Notes: generated by a model from the sequence alone, not told the origin. 64,000 nucleotides of DNA from Pseudarthrobacter sp. C4D7 (GCF_013359725.1 NZ_JABFMW010000009.1:1-64000), one strand, 5' to 3'. Positions 9,385 through 19,240 are shown, counted from the first letter of the stretch. Translations and numbers: made by a program.

Positions 9385-10782
9385 ATGATATTTGCCTTCA
9401 TCCTAATTTCGGCTTCTCTGGTCGCAATTGCGAATTTCTTGAAAATGCCATTCGTAAACCCGATTACCGCGCTTGTCTTTCCGTGGTTGACGGTTATGGT
9501 CTTGGCTTCAATTCCCGGAGCGATCGAGCCGCGACTTTCTTCCGAACTTTGGGCAATCGTCCTGGCCGGGTTCAGTTCTATTGCAGTGGGTTCCATAACC
9601 GGCTGGCTGGTCCTTGGGGAAAAGCCCCGCACTAGACTTCAAAATGCGAAACCAATTCAGCTTAATAGGCTTGCCTTCGTACACAAGATACTTTCATTTG
9701 TACTAGGAATATATGGGGTTCTCCAGGCCGTTGACGCATGGCCCGTCCTCCAGAGCCTGGGGGGCGTCAAGGCGATTTTTTCCGCAAGCAGCGGGCTTGG
9801 AAATGAATATAAATACCAATATTCACAAGTTCGATTGGAAACTACTTCATCCGCACTAGACAGCGCATCTTTTCTTTCTAGTTCACTTGGATATGTGCTT
9901 TTCCTGGGGCATATTTCGCTATTTACGGGTGCAATTCTTTGGCGGTCCGGAAAACGCTTCATAGCATCGCTTCCATTGATTTTTGCAGGAGCATATAGTC
10001 TTTTCAGCCTTCAGCGCACTTCCTTTTTTATGTGCTTCTTGATATTTGTTGTTTCATACATCTTCAGCAAGAATATGGTAACGACGTCAAGCTATCGGTC
10101 TAGTCAAGAATTTTCGCGGAAAAACCGAGGCAAAGTTATGACCGCGATAATCGGCGGTCTTGTTGTTATTCCGGTTTTGTTGTATCCGATTCAGCAAAGA
10201 AACAATACTTCTCACAATTCGACCGGCTTGGAATCGCTGGCTCAGTACTTACTGTCATCTGTAGCTGGCCTCAATGCAAGGATCTTCTCGGATTCCTCGA
10301 TTGCAGTTCCTCCTGCCGAAATAACCGGACAAGTAGCGCCGTCGCCAGGATACGGTTCATATACTTTTACCGGGCTATATACAATCTTGAATCGATTGCG
10401 CCTTCCTGTTCCGGTAGCGCCGCACTCATTGGATTATTACTCGGTAGATATATTTGGCATACCGTTCACGACAAATACCGGAACTTCGTTCCTTGATTTT
10501 TTTCTAGACTTTGGGTGGGCGGGCTTGATATTGATGTCCTTTCTTCTTGGCTTCTTTGCGGCTTTATCGCTGAGACTGTATAGCCTTGGCGCTGTTTCGG
10601 CTCTTCCCATCCTCGCTATGCTTATAGTGTCCATATTCTGGTCATTTTTCGTCAACGCCCTTATGGGCGATTTTAGGTATACGTATATGGCGCTATGCGC
10701 TGCCGTATTTTTTAGATGGATCATCTACGGCAATGCCGAGAGCCGCGCTGCCAGGGCAATACATGCGGGGCCCGTGCGATGA
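9385..10782 (+). CDS. Wzy-like polysaccharide polymerase (integral membrane)
   Basis: A 465-residue, strongly hydrophobic protein with about ten to twelve predicted membrane segments and a large external loop around residues 255-340. That is the topology of O-antigen/oligosaccharide repeat-unit polymerases. Wzy proteins share little primary sequence, so the call rests on topology, length and position between a glycosyltransferase and a flippase. It would join lipid-linked repeat units outside the membrane. It is among the most AT-rich genes of the window, typical of horizontally moved polymerases. Its TGA overlaps the ATG of the flippase gene. Confidence 0.75.
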   Translation: MIFAFILISASLVAIANFLKMPFVNPITALVFPWLTVMVLASIPGAIEPRLSSELWAIVLAGFSSIAVGSITGWLVLGEKPRTRLQNAKPIQLNRLAFVHKILSFVLGIYGVLQAVDAWPVLQSLGGVKAIFSASSGLGNEYKYQYSQVRLETTSSALDSASFLSSSLGYVLFLGHISLFTGAILWRSGKRFIASLPLIFAGAYSLFSLQRTSFFMCFLIFVVSYIFSKNMVTTSSYRSSQEFSRKNRGKVMTAIIGGLVVIPVLLYPIQQRNNTSHNSTGLESLAQYLLSSVAGLNARIFSDSSIAVPPAEITGQVAPSPGYGSYTFTGLYTILNRLRLPVPVAPHSLDYYSVDIFGIPFTTNTGTSFLDFFLDFGWAGLILMSFLLGFFAALSLRLYSLGAVSALPILAMLIVSIFWSFFVNALMGDFRYTYMALCAAVFFRWIIYGNAESRAARAIHAGPVR

Positions 10783-12065
10783 GGCGCCTCGCAAAGCTAG
10801 CCAAATCCGGTGCGATGAGGATGCTAACTTCCTACGTGTTCGGTTTTGTCAGTCAGGGGCTTTATTTCGTAATAACGGCCAGAACCCTGGGGGCGAAGGA
10901 GTTTGGACTCTTCGCCGGCGCTATAGCCCTAGTTGCAGTTCTGGCGTCGCTTGTGGGACTAGGCGGCGGAAACGTGCTGGTGCTGAAGGCAGCCCGGGAC
11001 CCATCCCTGCTTCGCATCCAATTTGGAACATCGGTTGTCTACATTTTGGCCACCGCAGTGCCCTTAAGCCTCGTAGCAATCGCGGTGGGTTGGTTCTCCG
11101 GCCCAGACTTCCTAGCCGTTTTACTGCCACTCGTTGTCTCAGAGATATTCACACTGCGTCTTTTCGATCTCGCACAGCAGATTTTCCAAGCTCGCGAGGA
11201 GTTGGGACGCACGTCTGCTTGCGGCATCCTCGCGGGAGCCCTGCGTCTGACAATTGCTGCCGTTTACTACCTGATTGCATCTTCTCCCTCCGCTTCTCAG
11301 TGGTCCTTCTGCTACGCCGCAACCACCATTGCAACTGCCGGCGTGGTCGTAGGCTGGGCGGTAATCCGGGCTGGAAAACCGGTATTCGAGTGGGCAAGTA
11401 TCCGCAGTACTTGGCGCACGGGAGTGTTCTTCAGTCTCGGTACTGCTTCCCGCACCCTTTACATGGATGCGGATAAGTTCCTACTTACTTCGTACGGGTT
11501 ATATTCCGCCTCAGGCGCTTTCTCAGCTACAACCAAGATCACGACTATGGCTTTTGCGCCCATACAAGCTATCGTCTATTCGTTAAACACCAGACTATTC
11601 CGCGCAGGACATATGGGAGCCCGAAGGTCCTGGTCCGTCATTCAATGGCCTCTCGGCTTCGTACTGCTGTACGGGATCTTGTGCGCCTGTGTGCTCGCAT
11701 TCGCATCTCCACTCGTCCCAATAATTCTTGGGACCAGCTACAGCGAGACAAGCGGCTTTCTTGGTCTAATTGCACCAATTATTGCACTGAACGGTGTCCA
11801 TTATCTGCTAGGCGACGCGCTCATGGGCCTCGGAAAACAAGCTGCCAGAAGCCTCGTGCAATTTGGTGTAGCATGCGCTGCCATATTGATGAATCTAATC
11901 CTGATTCCTCTTATCGGACCCATAAGCGCGGTATTTTCCGCACTGACTTGTTCCCTCGTGTTGGCGCTGGCCATGACAATTATGTTTTTTCAAGCATACA
12001 AGTCCGACAGATCGCCCAGGCACCTCGCAACCAAAGTGAAAGATGGCTTCAGTTCACATGCCTAG
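10779..12065 (+). CDS. Wzx-like flippase (MATE/MOP superfamily)
   Basis: A 428-residue polytopic membrane protein with the start typical of polysaccharide flippases (MLTSYVFGFVSQGLYFVITARTLG at residues 14-37, read in two parts) and about twelve membrane segments. It would move undecaprenyl-diphosphate-linked repeat units across the membrane. The start ATG 10779 is chosen because it forms an ATGA overlap with the polymerase stop; the frame extends upstream to 10716 but that part overlaps the polymerase gene. The next gene starts inside its 3' end. Confidence 0.85.
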   Translation: MRRLAKLAKSGAMRMLTSYVFGFVSQGLYFVITARTLGAKEFGLFAGAIALVAVLASLVGLGGGNVLVLKAARDPSLLRIQFGTSVVYILATAVPLSLVAIAVGWFSGPDFLAVLLPLVVSEIFTLRLFDLAQQIFQAREELGRTSACGILAGALRLTIAAVYYLIASSPSASQWSFCYAATTIATAGVVVGWAVIRAGKPVFEWASIRSTWRTGVFFSLGTASRTLYMDADKFLLTSYGLYSASGAFSATTKITTMAFAPIQAIVYSLNTRLFRAGHMGARRSWSVIQWPLGFVLLYGILCACVLAFASPLVPIILGTSYSETSGFLGLIAPIIALNGVHYLLGDALMGLGKQAARSLVQFGVACAAILMNLILIPLIGPISAVFSALTCSLVLALAMTIMFFQAYKSDRSPRHLATKVKDGFSSHA

Positions 12066-13173
12066 ACCAGTACGGGTACTTCATGTCACACAAGCAAGTA
12101 GTGGTGGCGTGCTAAATGCGATGATCCAACTCGCAAAGTCACAGTTAGAGGTTGGTGTCGAAGTGAGCGTCATGTACACAGAGCGCACCGATACTCCTTC
12201 CCAAAAGGATCTTGCACAGCTTTTCGGGCCTAATATTTCGCTGATTCGCGTAGGTGGTAGGGGAATGGGCCTAGCCGCTGCTTGGAATCTTATGCTCAGT
12301 CTGCTGCGGACTCTTCGAGCCATGAATCCCGATGCCTTGCATCTTCATTCATCGTTTGCTGGTGCAGTGGGGCGGCTGGCCGCGTTCGTTGCTCGCAGAT
12401 CCACATCCACGTATTACAGCCCGCATGGCTTTGCTTTCCTACGACAAGACCTGACTGCGCGGGCTGCAAAGGCCGTTGCCCTTGCTGAAAGATGCTTCCA
12501 TACTCTGGGGAGCAGCATGATCCTAGTGTCGGAATCAGAAAAGAACGCCGCTTCACTCAACGTTTCGAAAAGCCGACTTTTCGTCCTAGAGAATGGACTA
12601 GCACTCAATGACTTGCCTAAACTGCAGCAGAGTGGGAATCATCTAAGAGTCGGTAGCGCTGGCCGTGTTGCCTATCAGAAAGCTCCATGGAGGTTTGCAG
12701 GGCTCGCCAAGGAGTTAAGAGAGCTCGCAGACTTTCATTGGATTGGCGGAGCCTCAAAAGATGTGGATGACTGGCTTCCTGCAACTGCGGTGAGTGTCTC
12801 GGGCTGGCTCACTGAAGAGGAAGCCCTAAAACGGTTATCAGAGCTGGACATCTACGTCTCGACGTCACTTTGGGAGGGTCTCCCAATCTCGGTGATGCAA
12901 GCACAAGCCCTTGGGGTACCATGTGTTGTCTCCAATTGCGTCGGGAACGTTGACCTGGTCGAACATGGAGTGACTGGCTTCATTTACGACACGGACGAAG
13001 AACTCGTGGAGTACGTCGCAACGCTTGTGAAGGATCAAGCGCTACGTCGTCGTTTGGGGGTTAAAGCCCAGGCGACAGCCCTCCAGAGATTCGACCAAAG
13101 GCGCTTGGGACCCGCGTCCCTCTTGATTTATAATTGCGCCCATCAAGAGAGGGGTTATTCATATGCTCATTGA
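12043..13173 (+). CDS. GT4-family glycosyltransferase
   Basis: A 376-residue GT-B glycosyltransferase. The N-terminal Rossmann part starts VRVLHVTQASSGGVLNAM. The C-terminal nucleotide-sugar domain has GRVAYQKAP, and the GT4 acceptor-type motif SLWEGLPISVMQAQALGVP carries the conserved E-x7-E pattern. It would transfer a sugar to the lipid-linked intermediate in the cytoplasm. The ATG at 12043 overlaps the flippase gene; the ATG at 12058 (MPRPVRVLHV) is an equally plausible start. Its end overlaps the acyltransferase gene by eleven bases. Confidence 0.88.
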   Translation: MASVHMPRPVRVLHVTQASSGGVLNAMIQLAKSQLEVGVEVSVMYTERTDTPSQKDLAQLFGPNISLIRVGGRGMGLAAAWNLMLSLLRTLRAMNPDALHLHSSFAGAVGRLAAFVARRSTSTYYSPHGFAFLRQDLTARAAKAVALAERCFHTLGSSMILVSESEKNAASLNVSKSRLFVLENGLALNDLPKLQQSGNHLRVGSAGRVAYQKAPWRFAGLAKELRELADFHWIGGASKDVDDWLPATAVSVSGWLTEEEALKRLSELDIYVSTSLWEGLPISVMQAQALGVPCVVSNCVGNVDLVEHGVTGFIYDTDEELVEYVATLVKDQALRRRLGVKAQATALQRFDQRRLGPASLLIYNCAHQERGYSYAH

Positions 13174-13678
13174 CCTAGCCAGAAATTCTCAACTCACTTC
13201 TTCGGTGGGGTCTGAATTAGTCACAAAGCTACTGACGTTTGCAACAATTAGGTACCAGGCCACGTTTCTATATCGCCTGTCCGCTCGAGCAGGACGAATA
13301 AGCGGCCTCCTAGGGCTAACAGTCAAGCAACTCAATCAACTGATAACCGGTGCCGACATCGCGTGGCAGGCTCGCATAGATTCCGGGCTCGTTCTCTTCC
13401 ATCCCTCTGGAGTGGTAATCGGCCCCGACGTGGTTATTGGAAGGGATTGCGATATTCAACAAGGGGTCACACTCGGAAGTTCTGGAAGATACGGGCATGG
13501 TTCTGCCGACTCACCTACCATCGGAAATGGCGTCAAAGTGGGAGCGGGTGCAAGGGTGATCGGTGCGATAGTTATCGGAGATTCCGTGACTGTGGGGGCC
13601 AATTCTGTAGTCCTAAGGGATGTGCCCAGTAATTCTGTGGTTGTAGGCGTCCCGGCGCGAATAGTAGGGAAGCCATAG
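13163..13678 (+). CDS. left-handed beta-helix acetyltransferase (serine acetyltransferase-like)
   Basis: A 171-residue protein with hexapeptide repeats (IGPDVVIGRDCDIQQGVTLG, then IGNGVKVGAGARVIGAIVIGD split over several turns) and the ending VVVGVPARIVGKP typical of CysE-like acyltransferases. It lacks the long N-terminal domain of true serine acetyltransferases. In a polysaccharide operon it most likely O-acetylates a sugar of the repeat unit. An AGAGAGGGG ribosome-binding site precedes the ATG, which lies inside the previous gene. An AT-rich 74-bp spacer follows, which could hold an internal promoter for the sugar transferase gene. Confidence 0.85.
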   Translation: MLIDLARNSQLTSSVGSELVTKLLTFATIRYQATFLYRLSARAGRISGLLGLTVKQLNQLITGADIAWQARIDSGLVLFHPSGVVIGPDVVIGRDCDIQQGVTLGSSGRYGHGSADSPTIGNGVKVGAGARVIGAIVIGDSVTVGANSVVLRDVPSNSVVVGVPARIVGKP

Positions 13679-13752
13679 ATATTAAGTGGCCTGTTTTTTA
13701 AATTGTTAGTAATTATTGTTGGAAGTTTTTCAGTTGGGGGGGCAGTGGCGCG

Positions 13753-15189
13753 GTGAATGTAAGCGAGTGGCGTGTGCGGTACGCGCGACGAATCAGATTT
13801 ATCGATGCCTTCGTGATAATCTGGGCAATAGTCGGCGCATACGGAATACGATTCCGTCTAACCGATTCTCCAAACATAGAGTCACAAGGTGACAGCTATC
13901 TGCTGCTTTCGGTCCTTCTGGCGCTTTCGTGGTGGTTCATGCTAGGCGTCTGGGGCAGCCGCGAATTCCGGATTCTAGGAGCTGGCTCGGAAGAATACAA
14001 GCGCGTCGTCGCAGCATCGGCCTGGCTCTTTGGCTTTGTGGCAGTGGTTTCTTATGCCTTGAGAATCGATACAGCACGGGGCTTCGTTGGTCTGGCGTTT
14101 CCCGCGGGTGTCCTAGGACTGCTTATTGGGCGGTGGCTGATTCGTCAGCACCTGAGTGTCGATCGTAGATCTGGTAAGGGTAGCTCACATGTACTTATCA
14201 TCGGTGGTCCACATTCTTCAGAGCACTTGGTGCGGTCGTTGAGGTCCGCACCGGCGGCTGGTTATGTGCCGGTGGCGGTCCACCTCCCCGGGGCGTCAAA
14301 CGAAGCTGTCGACTCGACTAACTTTGATGTGGCAATTACTGGCACGGAATCAGATTTTGAAGCCCTAATGACAGTCATCACAGAGTCGCAAGTTGATGCA
14401 GTCGCCATTTCGGCTGGTGTGAATCTGCATCCGAGAGATCTTCGACGTCTTGGATGGGAACTCGCTGCCAAGAACATAGGCATGATCCTGGCACCAGCTC
14501 TTACTGATGTGGCTGGGCCTCGTATCCATACCCAACCGGTTGCAGGATTGCCTTTGATTCACGTGTCCACTCCGAAGCTAACGGGTGGTAAGAAAGTGGC
14601 TAAGCGCGCCTTTGACATAGCTGTCGCTGGAACCCTTGTGCTACTTCTTTTCCCGCTATTCGTTCTTTTGGCGTTCTTAGTAAAAATTACTGACCGTGGC
14701 CCAGTGTTTTATCGCCAAGAGCGCGTGGGGTTGCGAGGAACGACTTTTCATATGCTCAAGTTCCGCTCGATGAAGGTAAACGCGGATGAGCAGCTCGCTG
14801 CGCTCCTAATCAAACAAGGATCCGACTCGACCCCCCTGTTCAAGATTGAAAACGATCCTCGCATCACTCGACTCGGGCGCATTTTACGCAAATTTTCTCT
14901 GGACGAGCTTCCCCAACTGCTGAACGTATTGGGCGGGAGTATGAGTTTGGTGGGTCCCAGACCCCAGCGCGCTGGTGAGGTCGCTCTATACGATGACGCT
15001 GCCCACCGCCGGCTATACGTTAGTCCTGGCATGAGCGGCCTGTGGCAGGTAAGCGGACGGTCTAATCTGAGCTGGGACGAAAGCATCCGTCTCGACCTCT
15101 ACTACGTCGAAAACTGGTCACTGATGGGTGACGTGGTCATCTTGTTCAAAACTTTTCGCGCTGTCTTTGCAAGCACCGGCGCAGTCTGA
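13753..15189 (+). CDS. initiating polyprenyl-phosphate sugar phosphotransferase
   Basis: A 478-residue polyprenyl glycosylphosphotransferase. The N-terminal half has about four to five membrane segments and a CoA-binding-like Rossmann region. The C-terminal bacterial sugar-transferase domain starts at KRAFDIAVAGTLVLL and contains DRGPVFYRQERVG, LKFRSMK, FSLDELPQLLNVL and GMSGLWQVSGR, all signatures of the WbaP/CpsE family. It starts repeat-unit synthesis by moving a sugar-1-phosphate onto undecaprenyl phosphate. Translation probably starts at GTG 13753; a G-rich tract lies upstream. Confidence 0.92.
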   Translation: MNVSEWRVRYARRIRFIDAFVIIWAIVGAYGIRFRLTDSPNIESQGDSYLLLSVLLALSWWFMLGVWGSREFRILGAGSEEYKRVVAASAWLFGFVAVVSYALRIDTARGFVGLAFPAGVLGLLIGRWLIRQHLSVDRRSGKGSSHVLIIGGPHSSEHLVRSLRSAPAAGYVPVAVHLPGASNEAVDSTNFDVAITGTESDFEALMTVITESQVDAVAISAGVNLHPRDLRRLGWELAAKNIGMILAPALTDVAGPRIHTQPVAGLPLIHVSTPKLTGGKKVAKRAFDIAVAGTLVLLLFPLFVLLAFLVKITDRGPVFYRQERVGLRGTTFHMLKFRSMKVNADEQLAALLIKQGSDSTPLFKIENDPRITRLGRILRKFSLDELPQLLNVLGGSMSLVGPRPQRAGEVALYDDAAHRRLYVSPGMSGLWQVSGRSNLSWDESIRLDLYYVENWSLMGDVVILFKTFRAVFASTGAV

Positions 15190-15248
15190 TAAAACAGCTG
15201 GCGGTCAGCAGGCCGGTGGCAATCCTAATTCACGGGGGAAAAAATATC

Positions 15249-16562
15249 ATGCGAATTTCTGTCATTGGTTGTGGATATCTGGGTGCCGTCCATGCCGCGT
15301 GCATGGCCAAACTGGGTCACGATGTCGTCGGTGTCGACGTCGATGCGAACAAGATTAGCGAACTGTCCGCAGGGCGTGCCCCGTTCTTCGAGCCGGGCCT
15401 CGAAGAACTTCTCCAAGAGGTTCAATCGACTGGTCGTCTTTCTTTTGTGACGGACATGTCTGCAACCGAAGGAAGTCAAGTCCACTTCGTCTGCGTAGGT
15501 ACCCCCCAAAAGAAGGGGGAAAACGCGGCCGATCTCAGATACGTCGACTCGGCTATCACGGCTTTAACGCCTTACCTTTCGCCCGGCGATCTCGTTGTGG
15601 GAAAGTCGACGGTTCCCGTAGGCACCGCCGCCAGGCTTGCTGAACTAGTCAAAAGTCAACAGCCCAGCGCTGATCTCGTGTGGAACCCAGAGTTTCTACG
15701 AGAAGGGCACGCCGTATCAGACACACTGCAGCCCGACCGACTCGTGTACGGAGTTCATGACGGATCCGAGCAACACGATGCGGTCAAAATTCTCGATGCC
15801 GTGTATGCCCAACCCCTCGAAGCTGGTACCCCAAGGCTGGTGACAGACTTACCCACAGCCGAATTAGTCAAGACCGCGGCGAACTCCTTTCTGGCAACAA
15901 AAATATCTTTCATTAATGCGATGGCCGAGCTTTGCGATGCCGCAGGCGCAGATGTCAGCCTGCTAGCCGATGCCATAGGAATGGACGACAGAATCGGCAG
16001 AAAATTTCTAAATGCTGGCATCGGTTTCGGCGGGGGTTGTCTTCCGAAAGACATCCGGGCCTTCATGGCCCGCGCCGGCGAACTTGGTGCGGATCAGGCG
16101 CTCACATTCCTGCGCGAAGTTGATGCAATTAACATGCGGCGGCGAACCAGGGTTGTAGAACTGACGCGGGAAGTTTGCGGCGGCTCACTCCTAGGTCAAC
16201 GGATAACAGTACTAGGGGCAGCATTCAAGCCTGAGAGTGATGACGTCAGGGACTCTCCAGCGCTAAGCATCGCCGCACAATTGCAGTTGCAGGGAGCAGT
16301 GGTGACTGTTACTGATCCTGAAGCTCTCGGAAACGCGGCTCGACGATTCCCGGAACTCCATTATGAAGCTTCAACTGATGAAGCGCTCCGCCGTGCGGAC
16401 GCGCTCCTACTTCTGACCGAGTGGCGTGAATATCGAGACCTCGATCCCTACGAGACAGCGGCCAAAGTCTCTGGACTGAAGATACTGGATGGCCGGAACG
16501 TACTGGACCCAACTAAGTGGCGAGCGGCCGGGTGGACCTACCGCGGGCTTGGTCGTCCGTAG
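15249..16562 (+). CDS. ugd: UDP-glucose 6-dehydrogenase
   Basis: A 437-residue nucleotide-sugar dehydrogenase. The N-terminal NAD-binding site is GCGYLG (7-12), FVCVGTP is at 80-86, and the catalytic Cys264 lies in FGGGCLPKDIRAF. The C-terminal UDP-binding domain has GAAFKPESDDVRDSPAL. It oxidises UDP-glucose to UDP-glucuronate, a precursor for acidic exopolysaccharide and the probable substrate of the nearby epimerase. The start ATG 15249 follows a GGGGG site; the earlier ATG at 15216 has none. The last gene of the cluster begins two bases after its stop. Confidence 0.93.
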   Translation: MRISVIGCGYLGAVHAACMAKLGHDVVGVDVDANKISELSAGRAPFFEPGLEELLQEVQSTGRLSFVTDMSATEGSQVHFVCVGTPQKKGENAADLRYVDSAITALTPYLSPGDLVVGKSTVPVGTAARLAELVKSQQPSADLVWNPEFLREGHAVSDTLQPDRLVYGVHDGSEQHDAVKILDAVYAQPLEAGTPRLVTDLPTAELVKTAANSFLATKISFINAMAELCDAAGADVSLLADAIGMDDRIGRKFLNAGIGFGGGCLPKDIRAFMARAGELGADQALTFLREVDAINMRRRTRVVELTREVCGGSLLGQRITVLGAAFKPESDDVRDSPALSIAAQLQLQGAVVTVTDPEALGNAARRFPELHYEASTDEALRRADALLLLTEWREYRDLDPYETAAKVSGLKILDGRNVLDPTKWRAAGWTYRGLGRP

Positions 16563-16563
16563 A

Positions 16564-18441
16564 ATGGACGACCAGATAGTCACCAAGCCCTCCTTTTCTG
16601 AAGTGCCCAGCCGTTCCACGCGACGCGACCACCGAGTTAAACGGCGTCGCCTTCTGCGCATAGGCCTGCCCATCCTGGCATTGGGCGTCGCCTTGGGAGG
16701 GAGTGCAGCCTGGCTGGGCTTCAAGGTGACGTCAATCAAGGCCCACCTCGAAGCCGCCGCCAATCTAGTGCCTCAGCTGAAGGAAGAAATCGTTTCGTCC
16801 AAAGCGAATCTAGCTGAAGATACGGTCTCGAAGCTTCGGGATCACACATCTGCGGCTAAAGCAGATACTGAGGATCCTATATGGACCTTGGCTTCAGGTA
16901 TTCCCTGGGCAGGACCAAACCTCACTGCAATCTCCGAAGTTGCTAGGTCTGCTGATGACGTCGCGACTTTAGGGTTGAGTCCGTTGGTGAGTGTTTACGA
17001 CTCTTTGAACTGGGAATCGTTGATGCCCAGTGGTTCAGGCGCCAATCTTGAACCGATTAAGGCAGCTGCGCCCAGCGTTTCATCGTCTGCCTACGCGGTG
17101 CGAGTCTCGTGGGAACGGCTAGAAGCAATCCAGTCGGAAAACCTGCTGCCACAAATAGTTACTCCCCTTAACCAAGCAACGGCAGAGTTGAAACAGGCAA
17201 GCGATGTGCTCAATGTCGCTGCTGATGCAACGAACATAGCCCCGTCAATGCTTGGCTCTAATGGGGCACGGAACTACCTCCTGGTGATTCAAAATAATGC
17301 CGAGACCCGCGCATCTGGTGGCATTCCTGGTGCGCTGGCCGTTCTCACGCTCGACAAAGGCAAGCTGTCACTCGGACAGCAGAGTAGCGCCGGAGAGCTC
17401 GGGGTAATGTCACCCGTGGTAGCCGTGGATCCTCAGCAGCAGCAGATCTACTCGGGGCGTCTCGGAAAGTATCTACAGGACGTAAACCTCACCCCCGACT
17501 TTCCGACCGCTGCAAGTACCGCACAGACGATGTGGGAAAGAAAGACCGGACAGCGTGTGGATGGTGTCATCTCCATTGACCCAATGGTCCTGAGCTACAT
17601 CCTCCAGTCCACGGGCCCAGTTTCCGTCAACGGACCCGAACTGGCGGGTGTGAAGGCATCAGGTCTGCCCACCGTGCTCACGGGTGAAAATGTCGTCCCG
17701 ACGCTTCTTTCGGACGTATACGCAAAAATCAAACAACCCAAAATGCAAGATGCATATTTTGCAGGCGTAGCGAAAGAAGTCTTTTCAGCGCTTTCCAGCG
17801 GGAAAGGCGAGGCCCAGAGTCTCATCAATGGCTTGACTCGCGGGACGGAAGAAGGGCGGGTCCTGGTGTGGTCCGCCAACGAATCCGAGCAGTCCGTCAT
17901 CTCCAAGTACACTCTGAGCGGCGCCATCTCCGGTCCCAGTGTGTCGCCGGCCCAGTTTGGCGTTTACTTCAACGATGGCACTGGCGCGAAAATGGACTAC
18001 TACGTCAAACGCACGGTGAAGCTCATCAAGGAATGTCCGGCAGACGGCTACGAACAAACAACGGTTCGAGTTACCAGTACCAATACAGCGCCAGGCGACG
18101 CTGCCACCACACTCCCGGCGTATGTCACAGGTGCAGGTGCTTTTGGTATCCCACCGGGCACGGTCCAAACAAATGTCGTCGCCTACGGACCCGCACAGGC
18201 AAACGTGGAGTCAGCCGTGGTGGACGGCCAGAAGACTCCCTTCGCTCCTTACATCCATGCGAACAGACCAGTCGGCGTGGTTGCGCAGCAACTTGCCCCG
18301 GGCGAGAGCAAGACCGTGGAATTCACTTTCGGAAAAATCGTTCAGCACACGGAACCTAACGTGGTTGTCACACCCACCGTCCAGCATGTCAAGGACGTCA
18401 TCCTCCCATCCGAAAATGCGTCCTGCGATCAGGGCCAGTGA
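16564..18441 (+). CDS. DUF4012-family membrane-anchored protein
   Basis: A 625-residue protein with a basic cytoplasmic N-terminus (RRDHRVKRRRLLRIG), one membrane segment at about 37-58 and a large external domain. The external part has the DUF4012 hallmarks NYLLVIQNNAETRASGGIPG and the later GQRVDGVISIDPMVLSYIL. Such proteins occur in exopolysaccharide clusters of actinobacteria, where an export or wall-attachment role is suspected but unproven. The fold resembles LytR-type domains. The ATG follows the ugd stop almost directly, so the two are co-translated. Confidence 0.85.
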   Translation: MDDQIVTKPSFSEVPSRSTRRDHRVKRRRLLRIGLPILALGVALGGSAAWLGFKVTSIKAHLEAAANLVPQLKEEIVSSKANLAEDTVSKLRDHTSAAKADTEDPIWTLASGIPWAGPNLTAISEVARSADDVATLGLSPLVSVYDSLNWESLMPSGSGANLEPIKAAAPSVSSSAYAVRVSWERLEAIQSENLLPQIVTPLNQATAELKQASDVLNVAADATNIAPSMLGSNGARNYLLVIQNNAETRASGGIPGALAVLTLDKGKLSLGQQSSAGELGVMSPVVAVDPQQQQIYSGRLGKYLQDVNLTPDFPTAASTAQTMWERKTGQRVDGVISIDPMVLSYILQSTGPVSVNGPELAGVKASGLPTVLTGENVVPTLLSDVYAKIKQPKMQDAYFAGVAKEVFSALSSGKGEAQSLINGLTRGTEEGRVLVWSANESEQSVISKYTLSGAISGPSVSPAQFGVYFNDGTGAKMDYYVKRTVKLIKECPADGYEQTTVRVTSTNTAPGDAATTLPAYVTGAGAFGIPPGTVQTNVVAYGPAQANVESAVVDGQKTPFAPYIHANRPVGVVAQQLAPGESKTVEFTFGKIVQHTEPNVVVTPTVQHVKDVILPSENASCDQGQ

Positions 18442-18612
18442 CGGTCGCGTTAACACTATGTAAACCGACTGGATTGAGGTTGGTTACAACCTATCCGGGA
18501 TGGTACCTTCTACTTGGGATATCTATCCGTAGTTCTGCACATGGTCTCGTGTGGAGGGGACATTTCCCCAAAATCGGGTAATCAAAACTGAAACGTCTCC
18601 GGGGGGACACAC

Positions 18613-19215
18613 ATGAAGAAAACACTCGCCGCACTCGCACTTGCCGGCTCAATCGCACTCGTTGGCTCCGCGCCCGCCATGGCCGCAACCTACCCGGCAC
18701 TTCCGCCGGCAGTTGGTGTCTCTGACGGAACTCCCGCACCGGGCCAGACCTTCGTCTTCACCGCCCAGGGCTTCCTGCCCGGCGAAACCATTACCATCAC
18801 GATCACCGTGGCCACCACTGGCGCGGCAAACGCTGGCGGAACCGCCGTTTCCGCCAAGATCCCCGTGTTCCAGGCTCCGCAGACGCTTAGCGCGACCGCT
18901 GACGCCCAGGGCAAGATCTCCGTTCCGCTGGCAATCAGCGAAGCTGGCACGTACAGCATCACCGCCAAGGGCAACACCTCAGGCGTAACCGTCGGTCCCG
19001 TCACCGTCACCGTTGCAGCAGCACTGGCCAACACCGGCGGCACCGCTGCCGGCACCACCGGCGGCGCTCCGCTGGCCAACACGGGCGGCCTGGCCAACAC
19101 CGGGGCCGACTCCGGCCTGATCTTGTGGACCCTGGTGGGCGCAGGCGCACTGGCCGCCGGCGCAACCTCGGTTGTGGTGGTTCGCCGCCGCGCCAAGGCT
19201 GAGGTAGCCGCCTAA
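18613..19215 (+). CDS. secreted surface protein with LPXTG-like (LANTG) sorting signal
   Basis: A 200-residue protein. The signal peptide (MKKTLAALALAGSIALVGSA) ends near APAMAAT. The mature part has a beta-rich domain (residues 25-135) that looks like an Ig-type fold, then a Gly/Thr/Ala-rich linker. The C-terminus is a sorting signal: LANTG, a hydrophobic segment (LILWTLVGAGALAAGA) and the basic tail RRRAKAEVAA. LANTG occurs three times (about residues 138, 152 and 158); only the last is placed for sortase cleavage. It is probably attached to peptidoglycan. A strong terminator follows. A GGGGGG ribosome-binding tract precedes the ATG. Confidence 0.85.
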   Translation: MKKTLAALALAGSIALVGSAPAMAATYPALPPAVGVSDGTPAPGQTFVFTAQGFLPGETITITITVATTGAANAGGTAVSAKIPVFQAPQTLSATADAQGKISVPLAISEAGTYSITAKGNTSGVTVGPVTVTVAAALANTGGTAAGTTGGAPLANTGGLANTGADSGLILWTLVGAGALAAGATSVVVVRRRAKAEVAA

Positions 19216-19240
19216 CCGCAGCAGCTCCTAGCACCAAAGA

